64,000 bases of DNA. Source: Mycobacterium sp. UM_CSW. GTDB taxonomy: Bacteria > Actinomycetota > Actinomycetes > Mycobacteriales > Mycobacteriaceae. Position numbers and translations under genes: made by a program. The stretch is taken from the NCBI RefSeq assembly GCF_000455205.1, contig NZ_AUWQ01000022.1:1-64000 (forward strand), written 5' to 3'. Below, piece by piece: positions 54,711-63,811 of the stretch. Positions within the stretch are counted from its first letter, which is position 1. The number at the start of each line of letters is the position of its first letter. Under the pieces are notes generated by a model. The model was not told the DNA's origin. It did not search any database and saw only the letters and a program-made list of their open reading frames with translations.

Positions 54711-55817
54711 TCAACTTGCGCCGACGCCGGCGTCGACGTCGATTCCGTACAGGTGGGCGGCATTTCGCCAACACAGCTTGTCGCGCTGTTCGTCTGAGAA
54801 TGCCTGGGGCACAGCTAGCTCGTTCAACTGCCAGTGCGGGTAGCTGGACCCGTACATCACCATGTCGTCTTTACCTGTGAAGCTCGCCCACTCCCCGGCG
54901 AACTCCACATCTCCTGGACCGTCCATTGCGCCCTGGACGAAGAACGTGTGGCCGGGTAGATAATCACTCGGCATCTTCGGAGCCCACGGCGTCTGCTCCA
55001 GATGCGGACGGCCAAAGCAGTCCATCCGCCAGATGAACGGCGTCAGCATGTCGGCGGCGCCGTCGGCCCACACGAACTTCAATGTCGGCATTCGCTCGAA
55101 CACACCCTCGACGATGAGATTCATCTGGTGGTAGAGGAAGTTGAGGGCCATGAAGCTGAGGTAGTTCTCGTAGGTGCGCGGAACCCCCGACGGAGTCGGC
55201 GAGAATTGCACGCCTGATCCCACTTCGATGTGCACCGCGACAGGCAGGTTGGCGGCGGCCGCGGCCTCCCAGAGCGGCCAGTACTGCGGTTTTCCGTAGA
55301 GTTCGCGTGATTGCAGGGGGACACCGATCTGCACGACGCGCGGGTGATCCTTGAGCCTGTTGACCTCGCGTACGGCCCCGACGATGTCGTCGGGATTGAC
55401 GCGAATCGTCCCGCGGTAGCGTTCGGCGAAGGGGTTATCTTCCAGCCAGCGTGACACCATCATCTCGTTATGCGCGGATGCGATCGCGGTCCCCAGGTGT
55501 CGATCCGGCATTATTCCCCTGGTCATGGGGTGGAGTATTGCGATATCGACACCGCGCTTGTCGAACAGGTGCCTGCCCGCGATCTCGGGATCGGAACCCG
55601 GATACCCGTCGTCGGGGCCCTCGGTGCCCGGAGCGTACTCGCCACCAGGCGCGCCGAACCAGTCCATCTCGTAGTCCGGGAACCCGCGGCTCTTGAACGG
55701 CTCGCGAAGGAAGTTGCGCCGCAGATCCTTGTTCGACTTGCTGAAGATGTGCACGCTGGCGTCGATGAGGGGCGTGCTGGTGCCGTCCGGATGCAGCATC
55801 ACCACGGCCGTGCCCAT
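54711..55817 (-). CDS. Amidohydrolase family 2 protein
   Basis: About 368 residues: LIDASVHIFSKSNKDLRRNF replaces the usual N-terminal HxH with an AxVH form, LPVAVHIEVGSGVQFSPTPS, LKFVWADGAADMLTPFIWRM, and MVMYGSSYPHWQLNELAVPQ. The final catalytic position where most members have Asp (SDYPH) reads Ser (SSYPH), so the metal site may be altered. ATG 55817 or GTG 55835 could be the start; neither has a strong ribosome site. It heads the five-gene operon 55817-51478. Confidence 0.78.
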   Translation of the reverse strand: MGTAVVMLHPDGTSTPLIDASVHIFSKSNKDLRRNFLREPFKSRGFPDYEMDWFGAPGGEYAPGTEGPDDGYPGSDPEIAGRHLFDKRGVDIAILHPMTRGIMPDRHLGTAIASAHNEMMVSRWLEDNPFAERYRGTIRVNPDDIVGAVREVNRLKDHPRVVQIGVPLQSRELYGKPQYWPLWEAAAAANLPVAVHIEVGSGVQFSPTPSGVPRTYENYLSFMALNFLYHQMNLIVEGVFERMPTLKFVWADGAADMLTPFIWRMDCFGRPHLEQTPWAPKMPSDYLPGHTFFVQGAMDGPGDVEFAGEWASFTGKDDMVMYGSSYPHWQLNELAVPQAFSDEQRDKLCWRNAAHLYGIDVDAGVGAS

Positions 55818-56164
55818 TCGTGAGTGCCTATGCACCCGTCGAGGATGCGGAGTGAATCCGCAACGCCCTTGCGGGCCGAGTGCATGGGGTTATTTCTCAC
55901 GTCCCACCTCCTAGCAGTGGTTTTCATCCCGGTCTCGTCCAACGGTTCCTCACACCCGCAACGGTGATGACGCCCGCGGCGTCCGCCGGAGCAGGTCGTT
56001 TGCCATCCACGTTCCTTTGACGACGACGAGGAGCCGCCGACCGTCCGCGAAGCACGTCGCGCTGCCTCCATTGACGATAGGACATTTTTTGACCTAATGT
56101 ACAGCATGGCAGCGGTTCGAATCGTCCGAACCGGCTAAAACGGTGATGGGTCTTCACGCGGATT

Positions 56165-57535
56165 ATGCGTTCGGATCTCGAACTCGACGCCGCCGTTGTA
56201 CACGATCGAGGTCGGCAACTTAGACGTTGTGACGCACAGATCCCTCAGGCTAGGAGAGAAGCGATTACTACGACCACATCAAGTTCACCACGGCGGTACC
56301 ACCGCCACAACATCTCGTCCGCGAGTTTCTGGGACTTGGGGTTTCGTGAGCGCGACGACGTCTTCGCCGAGCTGCGATCCGAAGACGGATTGACCTGGCA
56401 CGAGCCGTTCAATTCCCCGTTTCCGCATGAGGAAACGGGCTTCTGGGCGGTCACCAAGCACGCTGACGTGAGGTTCGTCAGCATGAACAGCGACCTCTTC
56501 GTGTCCAGCGAGGGCATCTCCATCGAGCCGATGCCGGCCGAGATCCAACGGGCGACCGCCTTCTTCCTCACCATGGATCCACCGCAGCACACGCGCTACC
56601 GGCGCCTGATCAGTTCGGCGTTCACTCCACGGCAGGTGCGCAAAATCGAGCAGCAGATTCGCGACAACGCACGCGAGATCGTCGACGACCTCCTCGATGC
56701 ACTGCAGGACGGCGCCGAGGTCGACTTCGTCGCCGAGTGCGCGTGCAAACTTCCCATGCACACGATTTCCGACATGATCGGGATCGACCGCACCGATCGA
56801 GACGTCATACTGGCTGCAGCGGAAGCGCTGTCCGGGGCGGGCGACGACGACTACACCGCGTCCGAAGACAAAGCGATCCACATGATGACGCAGTTCGGAG
56901 TGCTGACCCAGGCCGGCATCGACCTGGCTCAACGACGTCGCGTAGAAGGTCGCGACGACCTGATGACCAACATTGTCAATGCCGAAATCGATGGGCACCG
57001 GTTAACCGACGACGAGATCGGAGCGTTCCTCGTCTTGCTGTCGGTAGCGGGCAGCGACACGACCAAACAGGCGACGTCTCACGCCCTGAAGGCCTTGATG
57101 GACCGTCCGGAGCAACTCGCCTGGCTGATGGCCGATTTCGACAATCGCATCGACTCGGCGATCGACGAGTTCGTCCGGTGGGCGACACCCGTGCTGTCCT
57201 TCGCGCGGCACGCAGCCGTGGACACCGAAGTCGGCGGAACGCCCGTGAGGGCCGGCGAAAAGCTCGGCCTCTTCTACTGTTCGGCAAATCGCGACGCCGC
57301 GGTGTTCGACGACCCGCACGAGTTCCGTCTGAATCGCACGCCCAACAACCACTTCGGTTTTGGCGGCGGGGGCACGCACTTCTGCCTCGGCAGTAATTTG
57401 GCCCGGATGGAGTTGCGCAGCCTGTTCTTCGAACTGCTCACCCGGCTGCCGCAGGTGTCGATCGGCGCACCTGAATATCTCAGTGGCAGCAGCGTGATTC
57501 ACGGCATCAAGCGAATGCCCATCAAGCGCGTGTGA
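56165..57535 (+). CDS. Cytochrome P450
   Basis: A P450 of the CYP125/142-like shape: EEIGFWAVTKHADV-type N-terminal strand (ETGFWAVTKHADVRFVSMNS), I-helix VAGSDTTK, ExxR in DEFVRW, and heme-binding FGFGGGGTHFCLG. The start is uncertain: ATG 56165 gives 456 residues, but homology starts about residue 48 and the only good ribosome site (AGGAGAGAAGCG) precedes an ATT at 56264, not a normal start codon. It is divergent from the amidohydrolase operon, which carries a ferredoxin set that could serve it. Confidence 0.85.
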   Translation: MRSDLELDAAVVHDRGRQLRRCDAQIPQARREAITTTTSSSPRRYHRHNISSASFWDLGFRERDDVFAELRSEDGLTWHEPFNSPFPHEETGFWAVTKHADVRFVSMNSDLFVSSEGISIEPMPAEIQRATAFFLTMDPPQHTRYRRLISSAFTPRQVRKIEQQIRDNAREIVDDLLDALQDGAEVDFVAECACKLPMHTISDMIGIDRTDRDVILAAAEALSGAGDDDYTASEDKAIHMMTQFGVLTQAGIDLAQRRRVEGRDDLMTNIVNAEIDGHRLTDDEIGAFLVLLSVAGSDTTKQATSHALKALMDRPEQLAWLMADFDNRIDSAIDEFVRWATPVLSFARHAAVDTEVGGTPVRAGEKLGLFYCSANRDAAVFDDPHEFRLNRTPNNHFGFGGGGTHFCLGSNLARMELRSLFFELLTRLPQVSIGAPEYLSGSSVIHGIKRMPIKRV

Positions 57536-57908
57536 CGCGCCACGGTCCTTCCGCGGCCGCGTCGCGGACCTCCTTCCACATCGGAAGGGGCCAGGGCAGC
57601 ATGTCTCGATCGACGCCCTAGGACGACCATGGCATGCGAACCTGTTGATGCTCAACTACGGGGACTGGCCTCAGCGATCAGGCGAACCCTGCCGGTCTCA
57701 CGCACGTTCTTCGCGGGGCACAGGATGTAGTCGATTACACGCCGTTCTTCACGTCTGCTAATCAAACGCCGAGGGCGCAGAGCCAGCGTCGCCGCTGATC
57801 CGCCCAGTGACGTCCCCGCCACGGCGCTACAGCACCGGCCTGTCGATCACCGTGCGAACGTATCGGTTGTCGACGCTGTGCCCGTTGAATGCGGCCGGAC
57901 CGACCGCG
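57536..57908. other. Intergenic region with small overlapping frame
   Basis: About 370 bases between convergent P450 and Rieske oxygenase genes. A minus-strand 31-codon frame (MTPTDDAVGPAAFNGHSVDN, ending DRPVL) begins inside the oxygenase stop with an ATGA overlap and ends near 57827. It could be a remnant or a tiny gene; no function seen. The rest holds nothing recognisable. Confidence 0.35.
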
Positions 57909-59315
57909 TCATCCGTCGGCGTCATCGACTCCGAAGATGAACCGATCGGCGATCCGGTGCTCGTTGCGGATCGACATCTCTTGATTGGTGTTGAGCCACA
58001 GTCCCTCAAATCCACGCGAGTGCATGCCCGCATGGATGGCATCGATGTTCATGAGGTCTTGCGTGGGCAGCTCCCCCCACCCGTCATGGTCCTGCCAGCG
58101 CTCGAACTCGAGCCAGCTGGTCTCAGGGACCTCGCCGGGCGGGAAGTGCTCGAGCGAGAACATTTCGAACACACAGCGATTGGGGTCTTCGGCGTCGGGA
58201 AGCATCCGGTAGCCCAGCACGCACGACTTCTCCACGAGGATGACCAGGGTGGGAAAGACGTGCCAGTCGCCATTGCCCGCGAAGTACTCCTCCATCGACA
58301 TCTTCGGGTAATCGACACCCTCGGCAATGGCGAGTTCCTCGCACATCTGGTGGTAGATCACAAAGGGCGGGATGGGACCGGGTTCCATGTCGGCCATCTG
58401 CTGTGCGACGCGGTAATCGCGTTCGGTGACCAGGGAGTTGATCTCGAGATACTGGTATTGCATCCCATTGGCGAAGATCTTGGGCGATTTCTCCCGCTCC
58501 TCGCGGGCTTTCCCACCGGTGCTGTCGGGACGCGCGGTGTAGATGAAGCGCGAGTGGTTGCGGTACGGAGTGGTCGGGGTATAGGGCGCGTAGATGTACT
58601 CCTGGGGTTCGGCCGGCGCGGTGGAGGCCCGCACGCCCTGGTCGGCCCTGACCGTCTGCGGATGCGTACCGGGGCTGTGATAACCCTCGATGAATGCGTC
58701 GATGACTGTCTTGTAGTTGGCCGCCAACGGAGTCCGCTTCCGCCACCGGAACCGCATGTCATGCAGGCGGAACGGCGCAAGCGCCGTCGGAAGCGGGTCG
58801 AGCCAGTCGAGCAACGCCGGCGGATCCTCGGCCATCGTGATGAATACCCAGCCGCCCCAGGTATCGACCTTCACTGGCCGCAGAGCCCACTGCTCACGCG
58901 GCCGGTCGAGAAACTCGTCGCGGGACGGGACGAACGAGGAGCGACCGTCGAGCGCATATCGCCACCCGTGGAACTCGCACCGTAGGTGACCGCCGACAGC
59001 GCAGCCGTGACCCCGCACCACTTTCATTCCGCGATGGGCGCACGTGTTGTAGAACGCCTTGATACTCCCGTCCTTTTGCCGTACCACCATGATCGACTCC
59101 CTGCCGATGGTGTACTCGTGATAGCTACCTGGATCAGGGATCTCCTCCTCTCGACAAGCCGGTTGCCACACCTGCGTAAAGAGGCGGTCGAGTTCGAGTT
59201 GGAGGAACTCGCGGTCGATGTAGCGCCCTTTGGGGACGAACGTTTCACCGCACGCATAACGCGGGGGCACCTTACCCGTTGCCCTCAGATCGGTTGCCTC
59301 ATCGATGGCGGTCAT
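57909..59315 (-). CDS. Rieske non-heme iron oxygenase, alpha subunit
   Basis: A 468-residue ring-hydroxylating-type oxygenase. Rieske cluster Cys92-x-His94 and Cys113-x2-His116, then the mononuclear iron region NYKTVIDAFIEGYHSPGTH with His213 and His218, and Asp206 bridging. No beta subunit gene adjoins, so it resembles single-subunit (type III/IV-like) oxygenases. Requires a ferredoxin; the Rieske ferredoxin at 53081 is a candidate. Divergent from the SRPBCC gene at 59521. Confidence 0.9.
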   Translation of the reverse strand: MTAIDEATDLRATGKVPPRYACGETFVPKGRYIDREFLQLELDRLFTQVWQPACREEEIPDPGSYHEYTIGRESIMVVRQKDGSIKAFYNTCAHRGMKVVRGHGCAVGGHLRCEFHGWRYALDGRSSFVPSRDEFLDRPREQWALRPVKVDTWGGWVFITMAEDPPALLDWLDPLPTALAPFRLHDMRFRWRKRTPLAANYKTVIDAFIEGYHSPGTHPQTVRADQGVRASTAPAEPQEYIYAPYTPTTPYRNHSRFIYTARPDSTGGKAREEREKSPKIFANGMQYQYLEINSLVTERDYRVAQQMADMEPGPIPPFVIYHQMCEELAIAEGVDYPKMSMEEYFAGNGDWHVFPTLVILVEKSCVLGYRMLPDAEDPNRCVFEMFSLEHFPPGEVPETSWLEFERWQDHDGWGELPTQDLMNIDAIHAGMHSRGFEGLWLNTNQEMSIRNEHRIADRFIFGVDDADG

Positions 59316-59520
59316 TGAGTACTCCTTCCGGTGCCCGAACGTGCGAGCGACTTGTCGAAGCTGCTGATTTCACGTACCGCTGCCTGGGGGTCGCGTCGAA
59401 CTCGTCCGAAGCGGTGGGTCCCGGCACCGCCAACGGGCAAAAGCCAACACGATCGTCGATCGATGGTAGAACAATTGGACCGAAATTGTACATCTGATTA
59501 TCCCCTGTTAGGGTCCTGCC

Positions 59521-59955
59521 ATGGTTTGCATCGCCGTCACTAAGGAAGTCGCGGCACCAGCCGCAGCCGTTTGGGAACTACTCGCGGACTTCGGCGACAT
59601 CAGCTGGATGCCCGTCGGGGACCGCGTCGACGTCGACGGGGACGGCATCGGCATGAGTCGGTCCATCCACGGCGCCGGAGACAAGCCAATAGTTGAGACG
59701 CTGACTCACCTCGACCCAGACCGCATGGAACTCGGCTACGCAATCAGCGACAACCCACTGCCGGTCTCACGATTCGAGGCGATAGTCGCGGTACGGCCCG
59801 TCGAGGCTGGTTCCAGCATCATCTGGAACGTGGATTATGACCCGCTCGGTCCGTCTGAATCAGACGCCGAAGCCGCTCGCCAGGCCGTCGAAGCCGTATA
59901 CGGGATGATGGCCGGCTGGCTCGCAGACGCCGCCGCGAATCGAAAGCAAGTGTGA
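59521..59955 (+). CDS. SRPBCC (START-like) family protein
   Basis: A 144-residue polyketide-cyclase/START-like ligand-binding fold: VTKEVAAPAAAVWELLADFG at the start, YDPLGPSESDAEAARQAVEA and a C-terminal helix. Such proteins bind or cyclise hydrophobic ligands. Divergent from the Rieske oxygenase, 205 bases apart; the CAGATGT-containing region between may be a shared operator. The 59956-60125 gap has no gene. Confidence 0.75.
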   Translation: MVCIAVTKEVAAPAAAVWELLADFGDISWMPVGDRVDVDGDGIGMSRSIHGAGDKPIVETLTHLDPDRMELGYAISDNPLPVSRFEAIVAVRPVEAGSSIIWNVDYDPLGPSESDAEAARQAVEAVYGMMAGWLADAAANRKQV

Positions 59956-60125
59956 CCCGGCGGCAGCGACTGCACCCGAAGTTCGCCGGCGACAACGCGA
60001 TCACCAAATCCGGTCGTCAAAAGGCATAGCGCCAAAGCACATTGCGCGGACCAATTCAGCCGGAAGCCATTCTCACATTCAGCGCCACGGCAGCCCATAG
60101 CATCGAAGGGCCGCACGGTCGCGCG

Positions 60126-61379
60126 TCAGGATTCACTTCGTCGGCGTCGAACCTCGCGGAAGGGCACACCCCGATCTGCGGCAAACTCCCTGGGAAAGCC
60201 TAATACGCGCTCTGCGATGATGTTTCGGGCAATTTCCGTCGTTCCCCCGCCGATGCAGATTACCTGTCGCGAAAGGTACTTCTTTCCGATCGCCGCAATC
60301 GTCGGACCATCACCGATCACGCCTGCGGGACCCGCCAACTCGAGCGCGGCATCGACCCCGATGTTTTCGGCAAGCCCGTAGAAGAGGCGCGATATGGACC
60401 CAGCCGCGGGAGGCAATTGCCCCATGGCTACGCCGTGAAAGATGCTCTCGCCCAGCGCCTTTCCGACCATATGATGAGTTATGGCGCGTCCCGCCAGTCG
60501 GCGGGCGCCAACGTCGTCGCCCCTGCCAAAAGTATTCATCACCTCGACCAGGTCGGTCCGCCCGGACTCACCCTGTTCCTCGGCGGCAGAGTTGGCAAAC
60601 TCAGAGCCCTTGGCTACCGCCCGCCGCTCGTGAAACAACTGTCGCGACGCAACCTCCCACCCCTTGTTTACTTCACCCACTACGTAATCGTCTCCTAGGT
60701 CGAGGTCGTCGAAGAACTCCTCACAGAACTCCTCGGAGCCGTTGACCTGCTTGATGCGACGCAGAGTGAGATTCGGATGTTTCAGGGGGACGAGGAACAT
60801 CGTCAGCCCTTCGTGCTTGGGTACGTCCCAGTTGGTGCGCGCCAAACACAAGCCATGATCCGCGGCGAACGCGCTGCTGCTCCACGTCTTGGCCCCGTTC
60901 AGTATCCATTTGTCAGCACGCCGCTCGGCCCGGGTGATCACGCCGGCGAGATCAGACCCGCCGCCCGGTTCCGACAGAAGCTGGCACAGCACTTCATCGC
61001 CGCGTAGCGCGGCGCTGATGTACTTGCGCTTCAGTTCCTCACCTGCCGTGTCAAGCAGCGTTGGAGCGCAGATCGTCAGGCTCGGAATGTTGAGCACGAC
61101 AGGCATCTCGTAGCCGATCGCTTCCTCGTTGAAAGCCTGTTGAAACGAAAAATTCAACCCCAGGCCCCCGTACTCGCGCGGAAAGCAAATGCCCGCGAAG
61201 CCTCCGTCGAAAAGCCTGCGCTGCAGCTCCCGCGCGCGCTGCCACGTTGCCTCGTCCGCGCGGTTGCTCAGCGGGGCCTCGCCTCCGAGCTTCGGCATCG
61301 CCTCCGCGAGCCACATGCGCGCGCGTTCGCGAAAGTCGTCGACTGAGTTGCAGGCCATGGTCACATCGCGGTTGGTCAC
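60126..61379 (-). CDS. Acyl-CoA dehydrogenase, FadE alpha-type subunit
   Basis: About 417 residues: CQLLSEPGGGSDLAGVITRA, LNGAKTWSSSAFAADHGLCL, NGSEEFCEEFFDDLDLGDDY and IGGGTTEIARNIIAERVLGF are typical of the long partner in FadE pairs. I choose GTG 61379, which overlaps the upstream gene's stop as GTGA; ATG 61358 is the other option. Coupled to the 383-residue ACAD before it, so probably an alpha2beta2 enzyme. Confidence 0.85.
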   Translation of the reverse strand: MTNRDVTMACNSVDDFRERARMWLAEAMPKLGGEAPLSNRADEATWQRARELQRRLFDGGFAGICFPREYGGLGLNFSFQQAFNEEAIGYEMPVVLNIPSLTICAPTLLDTAGEELKRKYISAALRGDEVLCQLLSEPGGGSDLAGVITRAERRADKWILNGAKTWSSSAFAADHGLCLARTNWDVPKHEGLTMFLVPLKHPNLTLRRIKQVNGSEEFCEEFFDDLDLGDDYVVGEVNKGWEVASRQLFHERRAVAKGSEFANSAAEEQGESGRTDLVEVMNTFGRGDDVGARRLAGRAITHHMVGKALGESIFHGVAMGQLPPAAGSISRLFYGLAENIGVDAALELAGPAGVIGDGPTIAAIGKKYLSRQVICIGGGTTEIARNIIAERVLGFPREFAADRGVPFREVRRRRSES

Positions 61380-62527
61380 AACGCCGTTCCCATCTCGTCG
61401 AAGTGCGCATAGACGCGCTCGTAGTGCTCCTCGGTGGTGCCGTAAAGCGCACGGTTCACCTCGATCCGCCGCAGAAAGACGTGCAGGTCGTGCTCCCACG
61501 TAACACCGATCCCGCCGTGAAGCTGAACGCAGTCCTGCGCGATGCGCACCGAGTACTCCCCTACGTAGGCCTTCGCTGCGCTGACCACGACGGCGGCGCT
61601 GGCTGAGCGCGATGCCACCTCTCGGACCGCTCGGTCGAGGATGGCGCGGCTGGCCTCGAGTTGCATCTTCATATCGGCGAGGCGGTGCTTGAGCGCTTGA
61701 TACGACGCCAGCGGTCGACCAAAGCTGTGCCGGTCCTGCACCCACGACACCGTCATCCCAAAAACCGCATCGAGCGCACCAACGATCTCTGCGCATTGCA
61801 ATAGCTGCGCTACCTGAGACTGACGGGAGATCAGATGCGCCGCCTCGGCGGCGGTTCCGACCGCTGCCTCACGGGGAACCTCCACCCCATTGAAGCGTAC
61901 GGTCCCGAATCCGCGAACGAGGTCAACGGACGCGACTTCTTCGACGTCGACGCCAGCGTCGGCGGCACCAACGACAAATTGCATGACTCCGTCGTCAGCC
62001 CGCGCCGTCACCATGAAAAAGTCGCAGTCACAGGCAGTTTCGACTCGGTCCTTTACCCCGTCGAGGCGATACCCGCCATCGATCTCGGTGGCCCGTGTCG
62101 AGGGAGAGGAACCGAAAGGCGTCCCGGGCTCGTCGATGGCCCACGTCGCGACCGCAGAACCGTCGACCAACGCGGATATCACGTTGAGGAACGACGCTGA
62201 GGTGCTTGCCCCGGCGAGCCCTGCTAGCACAACGCTCACTGGAATTAGCGGCCCAGGCGCGACGACACCACCTAGCTGCTGCATGACGAGGGTAAGGTCT
62301 GAAACCCCGTCGCCAGATGCGCTGCCTCCGCCGAGCTCTTCGGGAACGAGAAGGCTGGTCCATCCGAGATTCGCTGCACGTCGCCACCAGTCACGTTCGA
62401 AATTTTTGCCTTGCCGGTGCAGTTCTCTCACTTGAGAGATCGACGCCTCTCGGTCGATGAACGATCGAGTCGTCGAAAGGAAGATCTCCAGCTCGGCGTT
62501 ATCTGGCGCCGCGTTCACCCGAACCAT
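61376..62527 (-). CDS. Acyl-CoA dehydrogenase, FadE beta-type subunit
   Basis: A 383-residue ACAD-fold protein: RHSFGRPLASYQALKHRLAD and QLHGGIGVTWEHDLHVFLRR are typical of the shorter FadE partner, as at 22451. ATG 62527 is preceded by GGAGGAGTCC. It comes first in this operon, whereas in the 22-25 kb pair the long partner comes first. A CAGATG-T-CATCTG palindrome lies just upstream. The 62528-62813 gap shows no gene. Confidence 0.85.
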   Translation of the reverse strand: MVRVNAAPDNAELEIFLSTTRSFIDREASISQVRELHRQGKNFERDWWRRAANLGWTSLLVPEELGGGSASGDGVSDLTLVMQQLGGVVAPGPLIPVSVVLAGLAGASTSASFLNVISALVDGSAVATWAIDEPGTPFGSSPSTRATEIDGGYRLDGVKDRVETACDCDFFMVTARADDGVMQFVVGAADAGVDVEEVASVDLVRGFGTVRFNGVEVPREAAVGTAAEAAHLISRQSQVAQLLQCAEIVGALDAVFGMTVSWVQDRHSFGRPLASYQALKHRLADMKMQLEASRAILDRAVREVASRSASAAVVVSAAKAYVGEYSVRIAQDCVQLHGGIGVTWEHDLHVFLRRIEVNRALYGTTEEHYERVYAHFDEMGTAL

Positions 62528-62549
62528 TCCGACCGGACTCCTCCTCGCG

Positions 62550-62562
62550 CAGATGTCATCTG
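62550..62562. promoter_or_regulatory. Perfect 13-base palindrome upstream of the acyl-CoA dehydrogenase pair
   Basis: CAGATG-T-CATCTG, 23 bases from the start codon of the gene at 62527. Related CAGATGT-containing sites occur at 59486 and 63742, each in a promoter region of this cluster. Confidence 0.4.
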
Positions 62563-62813
62563 AAGCTCAGACGACCTCGGAGACTTCAACGCCTGCCTCC
62601 CACAACGAAACCTCGGCTGTTCGCTTGGACGAACACCCATCGTCCGCTTCCCGTCCCTAAGCGGCGCGATGAGTCGTTCGCATGCGTAACGCGCACTACT
62701 GACCTCGCCGACCGATCGACAGCCCGACGGCGCAGACGGGTCGCGGATCAAACCCTGCCTGCCGTGCCGTCTCGGGATCACAATCGGCGTGCCGGCGGAA
62801 GTCGGAGCCGATC

Positions 62814-63707
62814 TCAGACACGTTCGGCGAATTCGATGACCGCTCCGTGGCAGCTGCTTGGATCCGCGATCAGGCGGCGTCCATCCCGCTCGGCGATCTC
62901 GACACCGTGCTCGATCAGGTGCGACTCGGCCGCATCGAGGTCCGCCGTTTCGAAAACGCACGCATGGATGATTTCACCGTTGGCCGCGAGATCGCGTGCG
63001 GCGACGGTGTCCTTCGAGGCCGGCCGCACGAGCTCGACTGTCGTGTCGGTGCCCAGCCGGATCCGTCGCCGATGGGCGGCAGCGCTGATCTCGTCTGCGA
63101 CGATGTCGCCGCCCAGCGCACGATAGACGTTTGTCGCTCTGTCGAGATCCTCCACTACCACGCCTATGCGCCAGCCCTCGACAGCCAGAGGGTGGGTGCG
63201 CCAGGGTTCCAGGGACCAACCCGGATCGTAGCGAGGGTCACCCCATCGGCCGGGGAACCCGAGTGGACCCGGCCGATCAGCGTTGAAGGGCATGAATTCC
63301 AACTGTCCCGCGGTGTCTTTCGGGTGCGTGAAGACCGGACCCCTTGGCCTAGCGACCATTTCGTCTCGACCCGATCCGCCGAGTCCGAAACACCGCACGC
63401 CTGCAGCGGTGAGCGTGTCGTAGACGTCGACGGATGGGCTGTCAACGAAGAACGCCATCGCGTGCAAATGAGGACCGAAGCGCTTCAGGAATCTGCCCAG
63501 GGGAAGATCTGCACCCGCCTGCGTCGGTTCCATGACGTCGATGGCGAGATCACCGACGACGACCATGGAAGCCCAGCGCTTTTCGACTTCCAGCCATTCA
63601 TCGGTAAAGACATCGACGGCGCCGAAGACCGTCCGGTACCAGTCGGCGACGGTGCGATAGTCGTCCACGACGTGGTTGACATGCCACTGCTGGCCGATAC
63701 GAATCAC
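62814..63707 (-). CDS. VOC-superfamily (glyoxalase/bleomycin resistance-like) protein
   Basis: A 297-residue protein with two VOC modules: HVNHVVDDYRTVADWYRTVF at the start and GWRIGVVVEDLDRATNVYRA in the second half. This is the extradiol dioxygenase/glyoxalase fold that binds a divalent metal. Candidate metal ligands include His9 and a late Glu near EFAERV. GTG 63707 has AGAAGGGTG upstream. It is divergent from the MaoC-like gene at 63812. Could be a ring-cleavage or epimerase-type enzyme; not resolved. Confidence 0.8.
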   Translation of the reverse strand: MIRIGQQWHVNHVVDDYRTVADWYRTVFGAVDVFTDEWLEVEKRWASMVVVGDLAIDVMEPTQAGADLPLGRFLKRFGPHLHAMAFFVDSPSVDVYDTLTAAGVRCFGLGGSGRDEMVARPRGPVFTHPKDTAGQLEFMPFNADRPGPLGFPGRWGDPRYDPGWSLEPWRTHPLAVEGWRIGVVVEDLDRATNVYRALGGDIVADEISAAAHRRRIRLGTDTTVELVRPASKDTVAARDLAANGEIIHACVFETADLDAAESHLIEHGVEIAERDGRRLIADPSSCHGAVIEFAERV

Positions 63708-63741
63708 AACGCACCCTTCTCTGCTGCTCGGAACACTATGA

Positions 63742-63758
63742 CAGATGTTGTATATCTG
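63742..63758. promoter_or_regulatory. Putative operator dyad in divergent promoter region
   Basis: CAGAT-GTTGTAT-ATCTG, an inverted repeat in the 104-base region between the VOC gene and the MaoC-like gene. TTGTAYATCTG is shared with 59486-59496, upstream of the SRPBCC gene. The shared sequence suggests one regulator for the 57.9-64 kb genes (inference). Confidence 0.4.
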
Positions 63759-63811
63759 GGGTAGCGTTCGGTGGTCAGTTCGGCAGCCGCCGCGAAGGGA
63801 GACCGAGCAAG

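Noticed and set aside
57807-58985. Plus-strand frame opposite the Rieske oxygenase
   Set aside because: The minus strand carries all cluster and iron ligands; this frame has none.
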